Below, in pieces: positions 36,021-48,094 of a DNA stretch of 64,000 nucleotides (position 1 is the first letter of the stretch; every line of letters starts with the position of its first letter). The notes under the pieces are model-generated. The model worked only from the letters and a program-made list of their open reading frames with translations, was not told where the DNA came from and did not search any database. The position numbers and the translations under genes are program-made. Source of the stretch: Epiperipatus broadwayi (lineage: Eukaryota > Onychophora > Udeonychophora > Euonychophora > Peripatidae); the NCBI GenBank assembly GCA_028023455.1, contig JAQFVV010006733.1:310001-374000 (forward strand), written 5' to 3'.

Positions 36021-37830
36021 CCTTATAATCAATAGTTTTACATTTATTTACACTTAATATTGAACATAATTTTGCTGTAATTTTCAAATCTGAATTAGTA
36101 AGTATATAGTTTATATTGAGAAATTATATATTGCTCAAACATCCAAATACCTGGCTGAGCACAACGGATGATTTGTTATTCTTGATGATTTGCGATGTTC
36201 AAGTTTCAACATTTCAGATTGATAGCAATAGCTTTATTTAATTGACTACAAAAGTTTACAAGAGTAAACGGACTCTTTCTGTGTTTTATCATAGAAAGAA
36301 AGCTATCTGCTTGGCTGCTGCCGCGGTAATGGCATATATCTAGCAATTTAGCTAGAAATAGCGCCGTCGATCAGAATACAACCATTTTTTTATATCTAAT
36401 CAGGAATTTTTACCTCTAGAATCAGCTGTTTTGCCGCTGTGCCAAAGCAATGTGTGATTTATAGTAGTTCCAAGTGAGTGAATTTTTTTTTTAAATCTTG
36501 CTTTGATCAGCTGAATTTAAACTTTTGTGCTTAATTTGGCACGGGGCAACTGATCAATAGGCTACATAAATTAGATTAAATTATTATAAATAAAGTTATC
36601 AAATTTAAGTATTTTGTTATAATTCATTTTGAACTAGCATATATAGCTAATATTTCTAACTTTTTTTTTTTTTTTTTGTAATTAAGTTGTGAGGAAATGC
36701 TGTTTAACCTTTAAGGTCAGGTTAACTGTCAAGCAGATGGTCCATGTCTTAGAGTCAGTTTTAAAATAAATATATTTAAGTTTGTTTTTCATGAAAATAA
36801 TTAAGGTCGTATCATTTAATTAAGATTCTGTTCTTTATTTTCAATATATATTTGATTGAAGTAAATTAGTTCATTTTAAGAAGGGAAGAGGGTATAGAAT
36901 ATAAAGTCTTTATTTCTAATAAAATTTAATATTTATATTACTATTTTTATTTTACTAGCAATTTTCATAATATTTTTAATGATAGGGGCTTAGTATAATT
37001 AATCACAAAATTATTACTAACTCTGGGGGTGTGGGGTGCTGGAATTAATTATGTTGGGAGATGGGGGAGAGGATCGGGAAACAAAACATTACCTAGTCCT
37101 ATTGCTTGGCCCTAATATTCTATTATAAAGTCATTCAAACTTGCCTAAGAAAAAACATAACAAAATATATATATGAATTTTATATTTACATAAGAGAGAT
37201 TATAATAAGAAACGGCATAGAAATAAAAAGAGATTAATTATACTACACATGAGAGATTATATAAAACAGATACAAAACGTAACAAAAAAAATTTGATATT
37301 GAAAGCAACAAAAATTGATTTTTCAAAGAGGACTACACAAACACTACGATTGCAAAAGTTTTATAATAATGAAATAGAATTTAAAAAAAATGAGAAAATT
37401 GTGACAAAGGAAATATAAAAATTGAAGTTAAAACGATTTGGACATTTATAAAATATTTGAGAAATTTTAAGTGTCCAAAGTCTTTACAATTATGTGCATT
37501 GTTGAGAGACGTGTAAGAAAAATAATAATTAATCAATAAAATACATTAATGATTTTAATCTTAGTAGATTAACATTTTAGTTTTGCCGTAATTTTTGCAG
37601 GTATTACTTTAATCTGTTGTGTATAAATTTATCATGTATAATAAATAAACTCTTTAAAAATAAAAGCAAAAAGAATACTAGAAAACAAAAAAAATTATTT
37701 TTAATAAATAGTCCTCGAAAAAGCAATGGTCCTTTAAAAAATTTCATCATCTTCAGTCATTAGCCATTTTTCAACAAGTTATGAGACCATTCTAAGTTTC
37801 AAAGAAAAAATATAGAAAGATAAATATATA
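36021..37830. other. A+T-rich stretch with a slightly GC-richer patch
   Basis: The stretch 36,290-36,400 is less A+T-rich (for example GCTGCTGCCGCGGTAATGG). It has no consistent frame or repeat partner that I can see in the window. The rest holds only homopolymers. Confidence 0.4.
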
Positions 37831-37838
37831 CTATAGAG

Positions 37839-38226
37839 CAGGGGTCCCCAACCTTTTTGCATTTAAGAGCATATTTTATAATACTGACCAAGTGGCGGGC
37901 ACCATTTATTTTTTGAATTAGATGGCATGCACCATTTATTTTTTCAATGTAAATTTATAATTGGATATTGTTAATAATATACATAATGTACAAAAAAAAT
38001 TTATTTCAAAAATAAAATTTTAATATATAATTAACATTTATATTTTTACGCTGTAAAAGTATAGTATATCCTACAATTTGATTACAATAATTTATAAGAA
38101 ATTTAAAAAAATTACATTTATTTGTATCAGATAAATAATTTTTTATCATGTTCGGATAGCGGTGGGCACATGTAAAACAGTCTGCAGGCACCATGGCGCC
38201 CGCAGGCATAGGGTTGGGGACCCCTG
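37839..38226. mobile_element. hAT MITE with 8-bp TSD
   Basis: The 15-bp inverted ends are CAGGGGTCCCCAACC and GGTTGGGGACCCCTG. They are flanked by CTATAGAG (37,831-37,838) and CTATAGAA (38,227-38,234), a 7/8 match. The end sequence and the 8-bp duplication identify a hAT MITE of a subfamily different from the one at 27.9 kb. GGCGGGCACCATT and CACCATGGCGCCCGC lie subterminally. The interior is A+T-rich and non-coding. A frame crossing its right end is chance. Confidence 0.9.
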
Positions 38227-38234
38227 CTATAGAA

Positions 38235-40020
38235 TTAGGAAATTGTAAATAGAAATGTATATAAATAGGCTGATAGATTAATCGACTAATAAATAAAAAC
38301 TAATTCAACTCTAAACTCAGTTTTCAATAATATATGCTTAAATACTGAAATTGTGCTGAAAGGTAAGTAGTGCAAACTACCAGTATTGAGACTTAGTACA
38401 ATTTTACAGTAATCTGTGGCTTGGTGACTGTGCAGTACTTCCTTTTTGGAGAGAGAAATTGCACATGTGCTCACACACAAACATATATTTATTCATATTT
38501 TAATTATATCATTATAAATGAAGATTTGTAAGGGGAATCTTTCTTAAGGACTGAAAAAATAATCTAATATATTTGTGTTTTCATTTATGATATCTTTTTT
38601 TTAAAAAATGGTGTAAAAAGTAGCATTATCATAGTTTAAAAGTTGGAGACTTTATATAATATTATTTTTTTTTTTAAAAAATCCATATTAAAAAATTTCC
38701 TCAGATTAAAATACTCCATATGTACAATAAGAAAAATAATGGTTTCCTTTGCAGAAACTTCATAGTTTTCTTTTCCTCATCTTTATCTTTTTCTCTTGAC
38801 AGAAAGTATTCAGTATTCTAATTCACATCAAACTTTTTACACTCACTCATTTGGTTCTGAGTTTAAAGAGTTTATACAGAACCAAGAATTAACATTCCTT
38901 GATGAAATTTTAATTTCCTTTTGCAGTTACCACAATGACAGGGTAGCAGAATTAACAGATAATGATTTCTGAATGGATTCCCCATTACATAAAGTAAAAA
39001 AAAAAATTCAATTTAATCAACTGAAATGAATTGTAGCTAGTCATTTGAATAGTTGAATATCACTTGACCATCCAAGCAACTAATAATGCAGTTATATAAT
39101 TTTAAATTTGGAATATTCTTTAATTTTTTAATAGGATGACTATATCAATATTTCACATTTTCATGATTGTTATCTGGAAAGCAAACTATCTTGGAATAGT
39201 CAAGTGACAAACTGCAAAATTTGCTTATTAATATGCTGTTTTTCAGTTATCATTGTACATGTCCTAGATATCAATTACATTTAAAATTGTATTTTCAAAA
39301 ACAGTTTTCAGATGACTTCTTGTTTGCATAAAATGTAAAACACACAATATTTAGAGAAAGAGCTTAAAATATTAAAAAATATTAACCTCCAAAGTTGAGT
39401 ATTATTTCAATTTGATATTAAAAGAGAGAGAGAGGGGGGGGAGGGAGGGAGGGAAGGAGAGAGGGGAAGGGAGAAAGAGGGAGAGAGAGAAAAAAACAAA
39501 AAGTACTGTATTTTTTTATTCATTAGCAGCAAATTATTTTATTTCTTTAATACAGTGATCAAAACTGGAAAAGAAAAAGTAGATATTTTTCTTTCATTTA
39601 TTAGCAGTAGAATAATCTGTATTAATTATAAAATTGTTAACTTCAGGATATCCATTATTTTAAATATTATTAACAATATAAAGTTTTAAATAATATTGCT
39701 TTACAAAAACATTTTTAATATAATAATTGTCTAACAATATAGTCTTTAAAAAAGAAGCATTTATTATGTCACAATAACATTTTAATTGTGGAAAAATCAA
39801 ATTAAGCAAAAATGTTTTGAAATGGACTAATTTACATAAGATGAGAATTGTCTATCAATTTTTAAATATTACTAGATAATGAAAGTAAATAGACATGTGA
39901 CTTTTTTTTTTAGAAAAAATCCCAATTTAAATTAATTGATTTAACTTTTTCAAATAATAAGTGTATATTTAACTCTATCTCATTCTATTATTTGTTTCAA
40001 CAATGTCAACTTTATTTATA
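38235..40020. other. A+T-rich stretch containing a polypurine tract
   Basis: Apart from the polypurine tract (39,421-39,497), I see nothing firm. A weak protein-like patch near 38,840-38,960 was not assignable. Confidence 0.45.
39421..39497 (+). repeat. Polypurine (GA/GGGA)n tract
   Basis: About 77 consecutive purines: (GA)n, then a G run, then GGGA units, ending in A-rich sequence. Such tracts can adopt triplex or H-DNA structure. Confidence 0.95.
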
Positions 40021-40022
40021 TA

Positions 40023-40990
40023 CACCTGGGTCTCGTTTTATGCGGATTATTTTAATGCAATTTTGAAGTTATGTGATTCATGTTTCTTCTTAATATCTTT
40101 CATATTTCACTATATTTATTAGATATCAAAAAATTTAAATTATTAATAACTTATTTTTACTTGAAATACTTTTTTTCCCCGAAAATATAACGTTATATTA
40201 GCAGCTAATGTGAATATGGCCTGAAGCAGTATTTAGATTTTTAGCTTCTATGTAAATAACTTATTTATACTAATGAGTAAATAATAGATTTATACTTACA
40301 TATAAAAATATTGCAATAAATATTCAAAAAATTTAAACTTTTAAAACGTACTTTGTTATATATAACGGAAATAAATAATCTTTTAGATTTTTAAAATAAA
40401 AAACGAAGATTTTATAAACTGAAAATAATCTTTTTAATGATAATGTATAATTTTTTTGTTTTGATTACAATCTCATTTTTTAAATATAGAATCAGAAAAC
40501 CATTAACACAGCATAAGACTGCAAGTGGCACTAGTTGTACATCACATCATAAATAAAAATTAAATGGATAACTGGTTTCTCTGGGCATAATTGCAGAGAG
40601 ATTCTTGACTTCATTTAAGGAGAAGCTACAATACTTCACATCAAATCTGATTTCTTTCCAGTTTACAAATGAGGCTAGCGGTAATGATTAAAATATGTAT
40701 GAAAAATGTAAAATTAAATACTGTAGTAATAAAAAAAGGAAAAAAAAGTTTGTCTTGTATTAATTTTTTCAAATATTTGAAATTTTTTATTAGTCATACT
40801 TTAATTGCTTATTTTTTTAATGCAAATTTTAAAGTAATTCTTCCTTGTTGCTTTGCTTTTGTGCAAATTCTGAAAATTACAGCACCTATCCCCCATTTTT
40901 CAAGGTAAGTCAAGTCTATTTTTGTGTGATTTTTTTTAATGCGGGTTTTCTGTGGAACCTATCTACCACATAAAATGAGACCCAGGGGTA
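40023..40990. mobile_element. pogo/Tigger-like non-autonomous transposon
   Basis: TA dinucleotides (40,021-40,022 and 40,991-40,992) flank inverted ends CACCTGGGTCTCGTTTTATG and, from the right, CCCCTGGGTCTCATTTTATG. The right subterminal region also reads GGAACCTATCTACCACAT. TA target, length and this end sequence match the pogo/Tigger branch of Tc1/mariner. No transposase is readable. A 3' fragment of LINE-S sits inside at about 40,551-40,652 and is therefore the younger insertion. The open stretch at 40,669-40,908 has no motif. Confidence 0.7.
40551..40652 (+). mobile_element. LINE-S 3'-end fragment nested in the pogo-like element
   Basis: The sequence TCTGGGCATAATTGCAGAGA and ATTCTTGACTTCATTTAAGG followed by AGAAGCTACAATAC match the 3' ends at 20.46, 45.35 and 52.46 kb. 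It ends in CACATC-type repeats. It contains only the 3' untranslated tail, an extreme 5' truncation. Confidence 0.75.
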
Positions 40991-41056
40991 TATATTCTCA
41001 TGCAAATTATAATTTGCATTTGTTATTATAGTCACTTTATACACATAAACTGTATA

Positions 41057-41898
41057 CAAGGAGGGACCCAAAAATGATCAGAATCATTTTCTGGTTTGTG
41101 AGATTGTTATAATATGCTTCAGTTGTTACATACTTCTTGTAGAGAATCTTTCTGCATTAATCTGCCAAATGACATTGCCATGTAAAATTGGGGGTCATGT
41201 AGCACTTTTTATTTTGTAAATTGCATATTTGTCAACTCTTTTATAATGGCTGAAATGTTCAAATAATGTAAAATTCTGTTTTGGGTTATAGAAAACAGCA
41301 AAAAAAAAAAGTTATAAGGCTTGAAACAGATTATAAGCAAGATGATCTCATAAAAATATAAGTTTATGAGTGGTTTAATTGATTTTAAATTTAATACATC
41401 CCTAAAATGCCTTGTGAGTGAAAGTCCAAAGTCAAAACAATGCTGATTTTTTTAATGCAAAAGGCATTTTTCTCTCAGGTTTAGTCATGCATTTTATCTG
41501 CAAGTTTGGAAACGTTTACATGATTTGGTAAAATGTAAACATTCTGTTTGTGAGAAAGAAAAGGGAACAAGCTCCACCCCAACAAAATGTCATCTCTCAA
41601 AGCCTTGAGTGTGAAATACCTTTCAATTAAATTCAGCACAACCCAGTTTATCTATCAGTCGTATTTGCTTGATCTCACTTCATGCGATTTTTTTTTAAAT
41701 CTCTCAAATGAAAAAATGTCCCAATTTGTTTTTGGATGTATGTGGACTTAGAAGTAGTGGGAATAAATGACATATGCATTAAACGGCATGACTTTGCTGG
41801 ACTGCTTTGAAAAACAAAAAATACATTTAAACCATCATATTGCATCAACTGGGTAGTAATTTGAAAAAGATCCGATTATTTTTGGGTGTGCCCTCTCT
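41057..41898 (+). mobile_element. Mariner-type transposon (dead), plus strand
   Basis: A TA pair (41,055-41,056 and 41,899-41,900) flanks inverted ends containing GAGGGACCCAAAAATGATC and, from the right, GAGGGCACACCCAAAAATAA. The decayed transposase frame starts at ATG 41,246. 'YKQDDL' and 'VYEWFN' (~41,332-41,382) mark the helix-turn-helix region. Y-L-L-D-L-T-S-C-D-F-F-L (41,662-41,697) is the signature mariner block 'YSPDLAPCDFFLF' that contains the third catalytic Asp. There are many stops, and the D34D spacing is not preserved in one frame. It is the same family as 15,646-16,526, in the other orientation. Confidence 0.85.
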
Positions 41899-42949
41899 TA
41901 TTCATGAGAGTATTTATTTTTATTTATTTACTGATTTCCTCTTTTTTTTAAATCATAATTGCATTTTAAATTTTGTCTGTATTTTTTTTTCATTCATTTT
42001 TATTCAACCTCCACAATGTTGTGTGTGCTTTTATTCAGACCACACTCTAGGATCTTGTTTATTCAGTTTTTAAATTTGGCTCATCATTTTGGGAAATTGC
42101 CCACATTAAAACTCCAATATGTGCTTTAAAGAAAAAACTATATTGTACTATGTGCAGAGTATGAGAGACAATGTTTATGAAAGTCTAATATGTCTAATAA
42201 TTTGAGACATAAAGTTTGCACAAAACAAATATCGATCAAATTGTTTTTACAATAGATGGTGTTTGTAAATTATTATAAGATATATAAAATCTGGAACTAA
42301 AATTTAAAAGATCTTTTCACTTATGTTTTGTTATTTGTAAAATAAAATCAAGACTGTTATCTAATCATTGTACTTAAAATTAATTCTGTCTTTTTAAGTA
42401 TTATACATAATTATCAATAGATTAAAGCTTCACACCCATTTTACAAATAATAGGTGTGTAAATGTTTTGATTTAAAATGTGAGTTATACTTTACATGTTT
42501 TGAATGAGTAACATTCATTAAATTATTCTTAGCTATAATTTTTAATAGTTTTCAATAATATATTGTTGCTCTTTATATATATATATTGTTCTACTTTTTC
42601 AACTCCTTAAAAAATGAATGTTTGAGTTAGTTTTTCACTTTTTAAGCAAACAAAATGCTTTTGCAAATTCACTTTGGTATTCATTCATTTCCAACTTTTG
42701 TCTAGCTCCAACCCAGTCAAAAGTTTAAGGAAATAGTTTAGTATTGTTACATTTTGATTTACAAATGTCAAACTTACTTCATCCACAACTTTGATCCAAT
42801 CTATTCTAGATAAATACATTAATGATTATTACTAATCATTTACTAAATTAAAAATCTTACTAGAAAGAGGTATATTGTATTTTATCACCAAACATCACAT
42901 GATCACCATTTCCTATGCTTGCTCATAACTGTTGTTAAAACAGGCAAAA
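41899..42949. other. A+T-rich stretch, nothing recognised
   Basis: No signal is seen beyond short AT repeats. Confidence 0.5.
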
Positions 42950-43044
42950 CAGTAGTGTCCCTCAGTGCAAGCCAGAGTAATCAATGGATGCCAGAAGGAT
43001 TACAGTAGTGTCACTCAGTGCAAGCCAGAGTAATCAATGGATGC
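42950..43044. repeat. 42-bp direct repeat, two copies
   Basis: Units at 42,950-42,991 and 43,003-43,044 differ by one base. They contain CTCAGTGCAAGCCAGAGTAA and are separated by 11 bases. They are richer in G+C than the surroundings. Origin unknown. Confidence 0.9.
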
Positions 43045-43877
43045 ACATAAAAAAGCATCCGCATTATGTATATGGGCATGTTTAAAATTTTATTCTAATC
43101 TCTGTTTATCAACAAAATGGAGCTACTACATGCTATATATGTTTTATGTGAGGGGTCTCTTAGAACAAAGTATAGCATAGTTTGTTACTCAACTATATAT
43201 ATTTTATTGGCAAACACAATCTCAGATTATATTCTCAAAATCTTTCCAACTCTTGTCATTGCTTTATTTAATGATTTTTTTTTATTTAGATAAACTTTAA
43301 ATTATATATATATATTGTATCCTGACAATAGGATGATGACCCCTAGAAAACATTACAAGTCCTTAAATTAGCCTATACTTTTATTTTCTTCAGATACAAT
43401 TTTATTCTCTTATTATTTCAAATTATCTTTAATTTATATCAGCAATTATGAGATCCAAAGATCCCATCGGACAAGATCACATACCCTTAAACATTAAACA
43501 AATACTAAAATATTTGCTTAATGGCATAAGAATATTAAGACACTCCTTATTAAGTATCGAAATATTCCCATGACTAATAATAATACTTACATAAATATAA
43601 TAAAACATCTATAATCATTAACTGTATTGTAAATTATTTAATAAGGTTATACTATCACTTCTACTGTATATTTATTATTTCCAATCATTTCTACTCTTAT
43701 ATCACTATAATTAATAATAATATTATTATAATAAGGAAATCTCAGGATTATCACTGATTTTTAATTAATTATTTATTCAACCTATAAGATATAAAGAGGA
43801 ATTTACTTAATTCTATAGGTAGTGTACTAATTAACAAAATGCTCCCTATCATAATTTATAACTAAAATTATATTACT
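43045..43877. other. A+T-rich stretch, nothing recognised
   Basis: No signal is seen. Confidence 0.5.
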
Positions 43878-43890
43878 ATTTTATATTTTA

Positions 43891-44129
43891 ATACATTGTA
43901 CAGGCTTAAACCTGCATTTATATATGTAATATATGCAGGGTTTGAACTCAGACTTTCACATGACCCACCACTCTCAGTGCCATAATCACCAATATTGCTG
44001 GTTTAGCATGAAATACGTATATTGGTGATTATTTATCTTTTCAACATGTGTGTGATCAGGTAGGTGAGCAATATGTGATGGCACTGAGAGTGGTGGGTCG
44101 TGTGAAAGTCTGAGTTCAAACCTGCATAT
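43891..44129. mobile_element. Short family W foldback with 13-bp flanking duplication
   Basis: Arms of ~50 bases (about 43,931-43,982 and 44,078-44,130) pair through GGTTTGAACTCAGACTTTCA and CCCACCACTCTCAGTGCC. Centre-proximal ATAATCACCAATAT / ATATTGGTGATTAT pairs too. The unit starts with W's terminal ACAGGCTTAA hairpin. A 13-bp direct repeat ATTTTATATTTTA lies at 43,878-43,890 and 44,130-44,142. It is A+T-only, hence weaker evidence than at 33-34 kb. Confidence 0.65.
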
Positions 44130-44142
44130 ATTTTATATTTTA

Positions 44143-45304
44143 TGATCTCTAATACTTTAATAATAAATAACAACTTTTATTTCAATCATAATCAAAATAT
44201 ACAATCCCAACAACAAATAATTAACAATCTGATTCTCTATAAATATACATACTTTGCCATATCTAGAATATGTACCTCATTGATGACCCATGTGACCATG
44301 GCAGTTTATACAAATTAATACATCTTTTAAAAGATGTTACCCCCAAATAATTGTTATACATCCTATACTTAAGTGATTTCTTATTTAAATTTTAAATTGT
44401 ACACTTTAATTAATGTGTATACTACAATTAGTACTCTGTGAAGATGGCATACGATGATGACTCTAACAAAAGAAATGCAACTAAATATTTAGTTCAATTT
44501 ATAAACATTAACTCTATTAACATCTTATTTGCAAAATATTTAAATAATTACTTTTAAAATAATAAATAATTTAACAAATAACAATAAAGAAAACCTTATT
44601 TAATAAAATATCCCAATATTCAAACATTTGTATTTTCTCTTAATTATAATTACCCCAATAACTAAAATTAAGAACCCCATTTAGTTTATTGTTATACTTA
44701 ACTTTATTTTCTTATATGATAAAATTATATATATATTTTATGCTATAACTTCATAATAATCAATTCCATTTTATATATTTCTATTTATACCCATTGTCCT
44801 GTATAGATTCTGTTAACAAATATAATTTATAAAACACTTAAAACTTCAAAGACATAAGAAGATTAAAAAATATGTACAATTTTTTTTTCTTAAACAAAAT
44901 ATTGTTTTAATATTGTAAAATATTAAATATTCATCTTCTTTTATATCTTATGTTATTTATCATTTGAACTTTTTCCCTTTATACCTCTAAAATGGTAATT
45001 TAATAATTATTGAACGATTGATTTTTTTTAAATATCCCATTCAATTTTCTAGTAGCCTTAACTATTCAACTATGTGATTAAATAAAAAATAAAACTATTA
45101 TATTATATACTTTAAAATATGAAAACTTATCACATCCTGTAATAATTTAAATTTAATGTTTATCATGCTATCCTAAATATTGATATAATATATTTTGGGT
45201 TAATCATAAAATAAGAAATTTTCTATATTTATCTTTTAATAATTATATTTATAAAGCGCATCGCGTACTCGTTACTTAACGTAATTAAGGCTAAAACCTT
45301 AAGA
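44143..45304. other. A+T-rich stretch, nothing recognised
   Basis: The last ~60 bases (AAGCGCATCGCGTACTCG...) are GC-richer and abut the 3' tail of LINE-S. Confidence 0.5.
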
Positions 45305-45414
45305 ATATGCGATGTGATGTGATGTACTGTGGCTGCTCCGTAAACGAAGTGAAGAATATCTCAGCAATTATGCCCAGATAAACCTGTTAGCCACTTTATT
45401 TTCCATTCCCCACT

Positions 45415-48085
45415 CTAAGTTTTTCCATATTCTGCTCCATCCCATTTCCACAACATAATATTTATCAACTCTATGGCCTTTATATCTAAACCACCCTTAT
45501 CTTTTCACAAACCCAGCATAAAAACCAATAACTCACTTTCTGAATAATCACTTTGTTCATATTTATTCTCCCATAACTTCATTATATGTACCCTTTCTGC
45601 TTTCAAGCATTTACATTCAATCAACAGATGCCTAATATTTTATATATCTTCCTTTCACAATTTACACACTAAATCACCCATAGTTTTCCATTTACATGTA
45701 TATTCTCTTGTTGCTAAAGATCCCATTCGAGCCTTAAACAATAAACTACTTTCCTTACTATTATCATAGATTAACTCGCACCCAATGTTCTGTTTTCTTC
45801 TATATATATATTTAAGCTCTTCTTGCCCTCCATATTAGTTCTCCATCTCTCCAACTCCCTATTCTTTATTAATGCATCTATTCTTTTATCCCATTCCTTA
45901 CCACTATAACACCCAACAATCCTCCTAACACAATCATCCCACCTTTTATACAAGTATACTGATATAAATTCTTTATCCAAATCTTTTGCATACTGCATTA
46001 CCTTTCTCACCCATCTTGTTACCTGCCCTTTACTCATAACCCAATTAAACACTATTTTGGCTATTCTTTTACTATCCATAAACTGCAACCTACCAAACAT
46101 TTTCATTTTACTTTTTGCATCTCCCATATAAAAACTTGACCATCCAATTTCTCCCTGAATTGCCTCCTTTGCTGTCCACATCTCTGCATCCAATGCATGG
46201 CTTCCTACTTCCTTTTGTACTTTCTCTAAATAATTAAAAACCCTTTTACTAATACATAAAACATCATTTCCATATGTTAACCCTGCCACTGCAACTCCCT
46301 TCCATACAATTCTAGCTACATCATATTTATTATATGAAAACACTATTAGTTTCTTTACTGAACACTTTCTTTTCTTTGCTTCATTTACCATTTTTTTTCT
46401 TCCATTCATCCAAGCAATTTTTCTGATTACATAAGATGATTCCCAAATACCTATATCTATCCACCACACTTAACTTTATATCCCCCAATAAAAAATCTAC
46501 ATCTTCTCTTTCCCCAGTATTAACCATCATTATATTTGATTTTTCTTCACTAAATTTAATCCCCATCTCTTTACCCACCCATGCACATGTCCTCAGCATA
46601 ATTTCCATATCTTCTCTTCTTTCTGAACACAAAAAGATATCAGCCACAAAAAAAAGACCCAACAAAGTATATAATCCCTTGCCACCTATTAACGGTATCT
46701 CTATCCCTCTTCTTAGTCTTTCTATTGCTTTTTCCATTTCACTCAAATACAACAAAAACAAAATAGGTGACATAGGGCATCCTTGTCTTAGTCCCACCCC
46801 ATTTTTAACTTTAACTGATTCTATATCCCCTAATTGATAAGTATAGTAATTATTTTCATATAATTTCTTAATAATATTTACTAAAGCTTCATCTATTCCC
46901 AAATTTTCTAAACTTACCCATAATCTATTTCTATTTACTCTATTATATGCCCTCTCTATATCTATAAAACTCATATAAAACTGTAAGAAAATAAAGAAGG
47001 TTAAGAAAATTACTTGCATTAAAGTGTATATGAGTGAAGTATTATAAGTAATATAAAACTCATATATAATGATCTTCCTGAATTCCTACTCATATCCATA
47101 AGTTGTGTAACTACAAATAAACTACATCCTATCCACCTATCTGATTAAAAACCTTCTTGCAGTTCTCCCACTATATTATTTTCTTCCATCCATTTTGCAA
47201 ACCTTTTAACCATCATATATGAGAAAACTTTATATAAAACTGATGTTACCGATATCAGTCTATAATTATTTAACTTTCTATGATCCTTACCCTTTCCCTT
47301 AAATAATAATCTTACTCTTGTATTACTCCCACTATCTGGAAAAACTCTCTTCTGTGCAATTTATTAAAACATGATAATAACTTTACTTTAGCTCTATGCC
47401 CTAAATTCATTACCAATCTCTGCCCTAAATTCATTACCAATCTCTGCTGCCCATCCATATAAACCTCTTGCCTTTCTACTTTTTAATCTCTTCCCTGCCT
47501 CATTCAATTCATTTTTGTGAACATTCCCATTACTAAATGCTTTCATGTTTTCTATCACTAAGTCATTCACATCTAACATTTTTTTCTATATCCATTACAT
47601 ATCTATTTAAGATTCTCTCTAATTCTCTAAAGCCACATTCTATTCCCTCATCATCTATTAATACTATCTCTCTCTCCTACATTTCTCCTTTTGATGTAAT
47701 TCCAAAATTTTTTACTCCCATCTCTTCCACTTTTATTAATATCCTCCAACAATTTACTATTTAACTTCATCCTCTCTCTATAATTATCCATTTTAGCCAA
47801 CTTCTTTTTTTCTAAGTGCTTTCCCCATTTAGCATTAATATTATTTTCACTTTCTTTGTTCTTAATAGCACACTTATATTCTCTGCATGCTTCTTTCCTC
47901 TCTTTTACACTTTTACTAACTCTCATTTTTTTCTTACTTTTATTCTTTTGCATATTCTCAACTAAAACCCTATTTGCCACTTTTTCTATTTCATCACACC
48001 AGCCCTTATACTCATCCCCAACCAACTGTTCGATGGCTTCTTCAACTTTTATTTTATACTTTTCCAATTTATTCTTATCATTCAC
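45415..48085 (-). pseudogene. LINE-S ORF2, reverse transcriptase and C-terminal domain
   Basis: Order on the minus strand: Lys/Glu-rich linker (48,085-47,651); 'KARGLYGWAAE' (RT entry block, ~47,460), followed by a 24-bp tandem duplication at 47,399-47,446; 'ISVTSVLYKVFSY' (~47,220-47,260); 'FIDIERAYNRVNRNRLW' (block A, ~46,930-46,980); 'LRQGCPMSPILFLLYL' (~46,750-46,800); 'FFVADIFLC' (~46,630-46,660), where FADD is disrupted; 'YRYLGIIL'. A ~230-residue C-terminal domain follows (46,469-45,771). The knuckle region lies in another frame down to the stop at 45,415, with its second cysteine lost. A 74-bp insertion with 15-bp duplications splits the RT at 46,978-47,051. Confidence 0.8.
46978..47051 (-). 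mobile_element. 74-bp insertion in the LINE-S RT with 15-bp duplication
   Basis: TATAAAACTCATATA occurs at 46,963-46,977 and again at 47,052-47,066. Deleting one copy plus the 74 intervening bases restores the RT block A frame, as in the 18.6-kb copy. The insert ends, on the minus strand, in TTCTTTATTTTCTTACAG, a perfect-looking intron 3' end. However, a GT...AG removal would not restore the frame. Confidence 0.7.
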
Positions 48086-48094
48086 TCTCCATCC

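Noticed and set aside
36290-36400. GC-richer patch as an exon or promoter
   Set aside because: No consistent open frame, splice signals or repeat partner could be seen.
38840-38960. PLE-like RT patch (…LTFLDEILIS…)
   Set aside because: Only a few residues resemble the family, and no catalytic block or nucleotide match to other PLE copies is seen.
46978-47051. A genuine spliceosomal intron in LINE-S
   Set aside because: Removing GT...AG leaves about 10 extra bases and a frameshift. Only deletion of the insert plus one 15-bp repeat restores the frame.
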